Below, piece after piece: positions 58,589-64,000 of a stretch of 64,000 nt of DNA. The notes under the pieces are model-generated. The model ran no database searches, had not been told where the DNA came from, and worked only from the letters and a program-made list of their open reading frames with translations. The first letter of the stretch is position 1. Each line of letters starts with the position of its first letter. This DNA comes from Lactonifactor sp. BIOML-A5 (lineage in GTDB: Bacteria; Bacillota; Clostridia; Lachnospirales; Lachnospiraceae): the NCBI RefSeq assembly GCF_009677585.1, contig NZ_WKYV01000019.1, positions 1 to 64,000 on the forward strand. Reading direction: 5' to 3'. Made by a program: the position numbers and the translations under genes.

Positions 58589-59509
58589 ATGTATTCCAGT
58601 CTAAAAACGTATCTAATTTTGTTTGGCGGTGTTTTTGCACTGTCGACATCGGCCATTTTTGTTAAAATAGCGAATGCCCCTTCATCGGTCACTGCATTTT
58701 ACCGCCTTTTCATTGCGGCAGTGGCGCTTACGCCTGCCCTTCTGTGCATCCCCGAAAGCCGGGGGGAAATCAAAAAACTCCAAACGAAGCAATGGGTACA
58801 GATTTTGTCCGCGGGTTTATTGCTGGCTCTGCACTACGTGCTTTGGTTTGAATCACTGAACTTCACGTCTGTTGCAAGCTCCACGGTTCTTGTGTGTCTG
58901 CAGCCCTTGTACTCTCTTGCACTGGAACGGTTTATAGGCAAAAAGAAAATAAAATCCGCTGCGCTGGCCGGCTGTGTAACTGCTTTATGCGGCTGTTTTA
59001 TCATAGGATTCGGTGATTTCCGGCTCGATGGGAAAAGCCTTCTGGGGGATATATTGGCATTGGTTGCAGCCGGCGTGATATCGCTGTACTTTTTTGTGGG
59101 AGAAAACATCAGAAAAGACATTTCTGCCGTGACCTACTCAACGTTAAGCTATTCTTTCAGTGCGGTCCTCCTGGCTGTGTATATTCTAATCCGGAAGGAA
59201 TCCTTCTGGGGCTATACGGGACAAACATGGCTGGCGTTTCTCGGACTGGCCCTGATTTCGACCATTGGCGGACAATTTGTATTCAATCTTTTGCTAAAAA
59301 ATGTACCGGCTTCTGCAGTAACAATGAGCATTCTGGGAGAACCTGTCGGCACCTGCATACTTGCTTATCTGATACTCCATGAAGTTATTATACTTCAGCA
59401 ATTTATTGGGATACTAGTAATAATGCTTGGGATGATTGTGTTCTTTTTTTCCAAATCCCCAAAGAAACGTGAAACCCTTAAAAATGGGCTGACTAAAGGA
59501 AAAGAATAG
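58589..59509 (+). CDS. DMT-superfamily EamA transporter
   Basis: A 306-residue protein with ten membrane segments as two repeated halves: SAIFVKIANAPSSVTAFYRL in the first and VFNLLLKNVPASAVTMSIL in the second. It is a metabolite exporter or importer of unknown substrate. CAGGAGGTGTT precedes ATG. Confidence 0.88.
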   Translation: MYSSLKTYLILFGGVFALSTSAIFVKIANAPSSVTAFYRLFIAAVALTPALLCIPESRGEIKKLQTKQWVQILSAGLLLALHYVLWFESLNFTSVASSTVLVCLQPLYSLALERFIGKKKIKSAALAGCVTALCGCFIIGFGDFRLDGKSLLGDILALVAAGVISLYFFVGENIRKDISAVTYSTLSYSFSAVLLAVYILIRKESFWGYTGQTWLAFLGLALISTIGGQFVFNLLLKNVPASAVTMSILGEPVGTCILAYLILHEVIILQQFIGILVIMLGMIVFFFSKSPKKRETLKNGLTKGKE

Positions 59510-59586
59510 TGGACACATTTTTAAAGAAATGATACTATCTTACCAGATAAATCAAGAAGAAAACATATGAAAAAGAGGGAACTATC

Positions 59587-60330
59587 ATGGATATACAAAA
59601 TCTATTAGAACAGGTAAAAGCAGGAGAAATGGAGATTTCCCAGGCGGAAGCTCTGCTCAAGAAGCTGCCCTACGAAGAGCTCGGGTTTGCCAAGCTGGAT
59701 CACCACAGGAAAGCCAGATCAGGATTTGAGGAAGTGATTTTCTGTCAGGGAAAGCAGACACAGCACCTGGTGGAGATTTATAAGCATTTTTATGAACAAG
59801 ACTCTAATGTGCTGGGGACAAGAGCTTCCAGGGAACAGTATGAGGCGGTGAAAGAGGTGCTGCCTATGGTGCAGTATGATGAAATGTCAAAGGTTCTTTC
59901 TATATACAGCAAAGAGCGGGAGTTGACGGGATGCGTGGCTGTCTGTACCGGAGGGACATCAGACATACCCGTGGCAGAGGAGGCGGCTCAGACTGCAGAG
60001 TTTTTTGGGGCAAAGGTAAAACGGATCTACGACGTGGGGGTTGCGGGGATACACCGTCTCCTGTCCAAAGTGGATGTGATAGAGGATGCCAACTGCATCG
60101 TAGCGGTTGCCGGTATGGAAGGGGCCCTTGCAGGGGTAGTGGCAGGCCTGGTGGACAAACCTGTGATTGCAGTCCCCACCTCAGTGGGATACGGAGCCAA
60201 TTTCGGAGGACTCTCAGCCCTTTTAACCATGCTGAACAGCTGTGCTGAGGGGATAGCGGTGGTAAATATTGACAATGGGTTCGGAGCGGGATATATGGCA
60301 ACACAGATAAACCGCCTGGCTGAGCGTTAA
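59587..60330 (+). CDS. larB: LarB, nickel-pincer cofactor synthesis
   Basis: A 247-residue protein. The N-terminal part has LGFAKLDHHRKARSGFEEVIF, and the C-terminal half is PurE-like: CTGGTSDIPVAEEAA, AVAGMEGALAGVVAG, VPTSVGYGANFGGLSALLTMLNSC. LarB carboxylates nicotinate adenine dinucleotide in the making of the NPN cofactor of lactate racemase. larC and larE are not present here. Confidence 0.9.
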   Translation: MDIQNLLEQVKAGEMEISQAEALLKKLPYEELGFAKLDHHRKARSGFEEVIFCQGKQTQHLVEIYKHFYEQDSNVLGTRASREQYEAVKEVLPMVQYDEMSKVLSIYSKERELTGCVAVCTGGTSDIPVAEEAAQTAEFFGAKVKRIYDVGVAGIHRLLSKVDVIEDANCIVAVAGMEGALAGVVAGLVDKPVIAVPTSVGYGANFGGLSALLTMLNSCAEGIAVVNIDNGFGAGYMATQINRLAER

Positions 60331-60467
60331 CAGCAGGATATAAGGGTGAGGACGCACCGCTTCAGCGGAGAGCCATATTATAATAACTAAAAGAAAGTGT
60401 TGCCAAAAGGAGGATACTGTATTAAAATAGTGCAGTATCTAAAAGAATTAGAAAAAGGGGGAAATCT

Positions 60468-61658
60468 ATGCGTAAATTGTGGAACAGCCTGCCCTTTCGC
60501 CTGCTGCTGGGCGTTGTGGTTGGTATAATCATTGGATTAATTGCCAATGAGAGTTTTATGAATGTCATTGTTACTGTAAAATATGTACTGGGGCAGGTGA
60601 TTACCTTCTGTGTGCCTCTGATTATTATTGGCTTTATTGCACCGTCTATTACCAAACTGGGGAGCAATGCTTCCAGAATGCTGGGAATTGCCCTGGTAAT
60701 CGCGTATGTGTCTTCCATAGGGGCCGCCCTGTTTGCGGCGGCGGCAGGCTACGGATTCATTCCGCATCTGTCAATTGTATCTACGGTAGATGGATTAAAA
60801 GAACTTCCGGAGGTGATTTTCCAGCTGGAGATTCCGCAGATTATGAGCGTTATGAGCGCACTTGTATTTTCTGTAATGATAGGTCTGGCGGCTGCCTGGA
60901 CAAAAGCAAACTATATTACAGGGGTTTTGAATGAATTTCAGCAGATTGTGCTCCAGATTGTTACCAGAGTGATTATCCCTATCCTGCCGTTTTTTATTGC
61001 GTCTACATTCTGCGGGCTTGCCTATGAGGGAACCATTACCAGACAGCTGCCTGTGTTCATTAAAGTCATTTTAATCGTTATGCTGGGGCATTACCTCTGG
61101 CTGGCTCTGCTGTATCTCCTTGCGGGCCTGTATTCGGGGAAAAGTCCGTGGGAAGTGCTTAAATATTATGGACCGGCATACCTTACCGCTGTGGGTACTA
61201 TGTCATCGGCAGCCACACTGGCAGTTGCATTAAACGGAGCCAGAAAGTCCAAGGTGCTGCGCAGGGATATGGTGGACTTTGGTATTCCCTTGTTTGCCAA
61301 TATTCATCTTTGCGGGTCTGTGCTCACTGAAGTATTCTTTGTCATGACCGTATCCCAGATACTGTACGGCTCACTGCCCTCCCTTGGAACCATGGTATTG
61401 TTCTGCCTGCTCCTGGGGGTATTCGCCATCGGGGCCCCGGGGGTGCCGGGAGGCACTGTGATGGCTTCCCTGGGACTGATTACCGGCATCCTTCTCTTTG
61501 ACGAGACAGGAACCGCCCTGATGCTCACGATATTTGCACTTCAGGACAGTTTTGGAACTGCCTGCAATGTAACCGGAGACGGTGCCCTGACTCTTATGCT
61601 GACAGGGTATGTAGAAAAGCATAAGGTGGAGGAGCAGAAACTGGAAGTTAAATTATAG
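60468..61658 (+). CDS. Dicarboxylate/amino acid:cation symporter (SLC1/DAACS)
   Basis: A 396-residue membrane protein. Start LPFRLLLGVVVGIIIGLI, then FCVPLIIIGFIAPSITKLG, a Ser-rich loop MSSAATLAVAL (usual SSSAT-type), GIPLFANIHLCGS and GAPGVPGGTVMAS (usual GIPG region). It takes up glutamate, aspartate, C4 acids or Ser/Thr with Na or H ions. AAAAAGGGGGAAATCT before ATG. Confidence 0.88.
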   Translation: MRKLWNSLPFRLLLGVVVGIIIGLIANESFMNVIVTVKYVLGQVITFCVPLIIIGFIAPSITKLGSNASRMLGIALVIAYVSSIGAALFAAAAGYGFIPHLSIVSTVDGLKELPEVIFQLEIPQIMSVMSALVFSVMIGLAAAWTKANYITGVLNEFQQIVLQIVTRVIIPILPFFIASTFCGLAYEGTITRQLPVFIKVILIVMLGHYLWLALLYLLAGLYSGKSPWEVLKYYGPAYLTAVGTMSSAATLAVALNGARKSKVLRRDMVDFGIPLFANIHLCGSVLTEVFFVMTVSQILYGSLPSLGTMVLFCLLLGVFAIGAPGVPGGTVMASLGLITGILLFDETGTALMLTIFALQDSFGTACNVTGDGALTLMLTGYVEKHKVEEQKLEVKL

Positions 61659-61667
61659 AACCAGGGT

Positions 61668-61713
61668 AACAGAGTACCTGCCGAAACAAACAGCCGGCGG
61701 GTACTCTGTTTTT
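61668..61713 (+). terminator. Terminator after the symporter
   Basis: AACAGAGTACCTGCCG and CGGCGGGTACTCTGTT pair (with one G-U) around a short loop and are followed by TTTTT. Confidence 0.85.
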
Positions 61714-61818
61714 GCGTACTTACATAACAGAAGATAAAATTCCGGCAACTTAGGGTGGAAGCCAGATGGCTGGGGTGGTATAATTTTGATAGTAAATGCA
61801 TGAAGGATAGGAGAAGCT

Positions 61819-62610
61819 ATGGGAAAACAGAAGAAAAGGAAGAAAAAAGGTGTAGGGGATATTGTTCGCAGTGTGCTGCTGATTGTATGTATCGGTATAT
61901 TTTTATTTTCTGCCTTCCAGTTATTTCGTATTTATATGGAGTATAAAAAGGGATCCGATGAATATGACTCCATAAAGGATACTGCCGTCATTGAGCCGGC
62001 CAGGGAGGAGACTGGGGAGGAAACGGAGGAACCTCAGATTCAGGCCCCGCAGATTGATTTTGCGTCACTTCAGGCCACGAACCCCGATGTGGTGGGATGG
62101 TTGGAGCTTGAGGCTATAGATATCAGCTATCCCATTGTACAGGGAAAGGATAACGATAAGTATCTTCATTATACCTTTGAGGGAAAGAAGAATGCAGCGG
62201 GAGCCATTTTTATGGAATATACCAACAAATCAGATTTTTCGGACTGCAATACAATTATATATGGGCATAATATGAAAAATGGTTCTATGTTCGGGCAGCT
62301 GAAAAAATTTCAGCGGGAGGATGTGTACTCTGTAAGCCCCTATCTGTGGATCTGCACACCCGGCGGAAGCTACCGATATGAGATTTTCTCCTATCATACT
62401 ACAAGTGCCACAGGGGATACATATACCCTTTTCAGTGCGCCGGGTCAGGAATTCCAGCAGTATCTGGAAAAAATGAAAAGTGCTTCAGAGATAGAAAATG
62501 ATGTTCAGGTTTCACAGAACGATAAGATTGTTACATTATCTACCTGCACCGGAAATGATAAGACAAGATTTGTGGTTCAGGCCAAACGCCTGCCGGAGGT
62601 GTATAAGTGA
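61819..62610 (+). CDS. srtB: Class B sortase
   Basis: A 263-residue membrane-anchored transpeptidase. Basic start (KQKKRKKKG), membrane segment at about 16-37, and the sortase domain with catalytic H150 (IIYGHNMKNG), C243 (TLSTCTG) and R250. The spacing and GSMFGQLKKF are class B features. It attaches proteins to the wall at NPQTN- or SPKTG-like motifs in Clostridia. The sirtuin gene overlaps its stop. Confidence 0.9.
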   Translation: MGKQKKRKKKGVGDIVRSVLLIVCIGIFLFSAFQLFRIYMEYKKGSDEYDSIKDTAVIEPAREETGEETEEPQIQAPQIDFASLQATNPDVVGWLELEAIDISYPIVQGKDNDKYLHYTFEGKKNAAGAIFMEYTNKSDFSDCNTIIYGHNMKNGSMFGQLKKFQREDVYSVSPYLWICTPGGSYRYEIFSYHTTSATGDTYTLFSAPGQEFQQYLEKMKSASEIENDVQVSQNDKIVTLSTCTGNDKTRFVVQAKRLPEVYK

Positions 62611-63332
62611 TGAAAGAAATTGAAAAACTGCAGCAAATCATTGACAAATATGATAATATTGTATTTTTCGGGGGTGCAGGAGTGTCTACTGAGAGCGGGA
62701 TTCCGGATTTCAGAAGCGTGGACGGCCTGTATAACCAGCAGTATGACTACCCCCCTGAGACAATCCTGAGTCACACCTTTTTTATGAGAAACCCCCAGGA
62801 ATTTTTCCGCTTTTACCAGGCCAAGATGCTCTGTGACACGGCGAAGCCCAACAAGGCCCATCTAAAACTGGCGGAGTTGGAACAGGTCGGGAAGCTTAAG
62901 GGGATAATTACTCAGAATATAGACAATCTTCACCAGATGGCGGGGAGCAAAAATGTTTGGGAGCTTCACGGATCTGTGTATCGGAACTACTGCGTTCGCT
63001 GCGGCGGAGCCTATGACTTTGCCTTCATGAAGAAAGCCAGCGGGATTCCCAAGTGTAAATGCGGCGGAATGGTTAAGCCGGATGTGGTCTTGTACGAGGA
63101 AAGCCTGGACAGCCATACCCTAGAGGGGGCGGTATCTGCCATCAGCAAAGCCCAGGTCCTGATCATCGGGGGCACTTCCCTGGCCGTCTATCCGGCAGCG
63201 TCGCTGATAGATTATTTCCGGGGGGAGGCCCTGGTTGTGATCAACAAGGCTCCCACACCCAGGGATAAGCAGGCGGATCTTCTGATACAGGCACCCATCG
63301 GGGAAGTGTTCGGACAGATAACCGTAAAATAA
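62610..63332 (+). CDS. cobB: Sir2-family NAD-dependent protein deacylase
   Basis: A 240-residue sirtuin: FFGGAGVSTESGIPDFRS (NAD binding), ITQNIDNLHQMAG, catalytic His in LHGS, zinc Cys pairs CVRCGG and CKCGG, and GGTSLAVYPA at the end. It removes acyl groups from lysines. The ATG overlaps the sortase TGA; a GTG three bases earlier is possible. The ribosome site is GGAGGTGTATAAG. Confidence 0.93.
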   Translation: MKEIEKLQQIIDKYDNIVFFGGAGVSTESGIPDFRSVDGLYNQQYDYPPETILSHTFFMRNPQEFFRFYQAKMLCDTAKPNKAHLKLAELEQVGKLKGIITQNIDNLHQMAGSKNVWELHGSVYRNYCVRCGGAYDFAFMKKASGIPKCKCGGMVKPDVVLYEESLDSHTLEGAVSAISKAQVLIIGGTSLAVYPAASLIDYFRGEALVVINKAPTPRDKQADLLIQAPIGEVFGQITVK

Positions 63333-63350
63333 CTTTCGGAGGTTTACGAT

Positions 63351-63536
63351 ATGGTATATGAAGTGGGAGACATTGTAAGGCTGAAAAAACAGCATCCCTG
63401 CGGCAGCAGTGAATGGGAAATCCTGAGGGTTGGGGCCGACTTCCGGCTCAAATGTACAGGGTGCGGCCATCAGATCATGGTGACCAGAAAGCTGGTAGAG
63501 AAGAATACCAGAGAATTGAAAAAAAGGGCAAAATAA
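63351..63536 (+). CDS. DUF951 family protein
   Basis: A 61-residue protein: YEVGDIVRLKKQHPCGSSEW, ADFRLKCTGCGHQIMV. The CxxC and an earlier PCG suggest a small metal site. It is conserved beside rpsF in Firmicutes. TTTCGGAGGTTTACGAT precedes ATG. Confidence 0.9.
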   Translation: MVYEVGDIVRLKKQHPCGSSEWEILRVGADFRLKCTGCGHQIMVTRKLVEKNTRELKKRAK

Positions 63537-63537
63537 C

Positions 63538-63566
63538 TTGCATTCTCATACATTTTATGGTAGAAT
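63538..63566 (+). promoter_or_regulatory. Promoter of rpsF
   Basis: TTGCAT (63538-63543), 17-base spacer, TAGAAT (63561-63566). The leader of about 75 bases contains CCCTGA/TCAGGG around 63602-63618, a possible S6/S18 autoregulatory site; this last point is weak. Confidence 0.6.
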
Positions 63567-63647
63567 CAAAAATTGTGATATATTATAAGATATCCTTGTT
63601 CCCTGAAGAGATCAGGGGGCCAAAAGACCAAAAGGAGGTAAAACAGC

Positions 63648-63935
63648 ATGAACAAGTATGAATTAGCATTAGTTGTGAATGCCAAAATTGAAGATGAAGC
63701 TCGTGCAGCTGTTGTAGAAAAAGCGAAAAAATACATCGAACGCTACAACGGAACTGTAACAGAAGTGGAAGAATGGGGTAAGAAGAGATTAGCTTACGAA
63801 ATTCAGAAAATGAGAGAAGGCTTCTATTACTTTATTCAGTTTGAGGCAGATGCAGCTTGTCCGGCAGAAGTTGAAAGACACGTGCGTATTATGGACAATG
63901 TTTTGAGATATTTGGTTGTTAAAAAAGAAGCATAA
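63648..63935 (+). CDS. rpsF: 30S ribosomal protein S6
   Basis: A 95-residue ribosomal protein: YELALVVNAKIEDEAR, GKKRLAYEIQKMREGFYYF, ERHVRIMDNVLRYLVV. AAAGGAGGTAAAACAGC precedes ATG. It is normally followed by ssb and rpsR, which would lie beyond this window. Confidence 0.97.
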   Translation: MNKYELALVVNAKIEDEARAAVVEKAKKYIERYNGTVTEVEEWGKKRLAYEIQKMREGFYYFIQFEADAACPAEVERHVRIMDNVLRYLVVKKEA

Positions 63936-64000
63936 TTTTTTAACTGAAAAGCGCCATTTTGATTATAATGGTTCTGATAGCCGATGATTGATAATTTGTA

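Noticed and set aside
60343..60377. Two small stems (GGTG-AGGACG-CACC and CCGC-TTCA-GCGG) before the symporter, considered as a guanidine-II (mini-ykkC) riboswitch
   Set aside because: The loops do not carry the paired ACGR sequences, and the downstream gene is not a guanidine exporter.

Overview
The window looks like a chromosome segment of an anaerobic low-to-medium GC Firmicute, most likely a Lachnospiraceae-type gut Clostridium. The grounds are the gene content and style: YesM/YesN two-component systems beside sugar ABC operons, UroD-like proteins inside sugar operons, an NADH-linked methylenetetrahydrofolate reductase of the acetogen type, a threonyl-tRNA T-box, a BirA-controlled biotin operon, strong AGGAGG ribosome sites and many GTG/TTG starts. 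Species cannot be fixed from the sequence.

Layout. 1-6.1 kb: a secreted/surface protein cluster (large InlB-repeat-like protein, small sortase-signal-like protein, WxL-like secreted protein, two tandem paralogous membrane proteins, a lipoprotein); two of its genes show in-frame stops in their 5' parts. 6.3-11.3 kb: two orphan type I-C-like CRISPR mini-arrays, each with its own leader, lying on either side of a metV-rnfC2 / metV / metF operon that is read from tandemly duplicated promoters. No cas gene is present. 11.6-34.6 kb: two large carbohydrate-acid uptake and catabolic operons, each with a UroD-like protein and dehydrogenases, separated by two YesM/YesN two-component systems in mirrored order. 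An RbsA-like ATPase with broken Walker B motifs starts the second operon. 34.7-39.2 kb: an XRE regulator, an RmlD-type reductase and the bioY-bioB-bioD operon.

39.2-46.4 kb: a probable xenobiotic-defence stretch. It holds an MFS efflux gene behind a leader peptide with mutually exclusive RNA helices, a divergent yjdF gene behind a probable azaaromatic-sensing riboswitch, an ABC exporter with ATPase and membrane domain in one chain, a LysR regulator divergent from a YoaK-type membrane protein, a decayed 2-hydroxyacid dehydrogenase, and a lipoprotein class D beta-lactamase. 46.4-49.4 kb: the 5-oxoprolinase operon pxpBCA and an Lrp/AsnC regulator.

49.7-64 kb: mostly household genes. There is a pRiA4b-ORF3/SEC-C protein, a DpnM/DpnA-like methylase pair with no restriction enzyme, a lipoprotein, T-box-thrS, a CofE-like ligase, a GMP synthase that has lost most of its glutaminase domain, a DMT transporter, LarB, an SLC1-type symporter, a class B sortase, a sirtuin, a DUF951 protein and rpsF. 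The points most worth checking are the RNA-controlled efflux pair at 40.6-40.95 kb, the shortened GMP synthase, the endonuclease-less DpnII-like methylases, the orphan CRISPR arrays around the methylene-THF reductase operon, and the degenerate ABC ATPase next to a two-component system.
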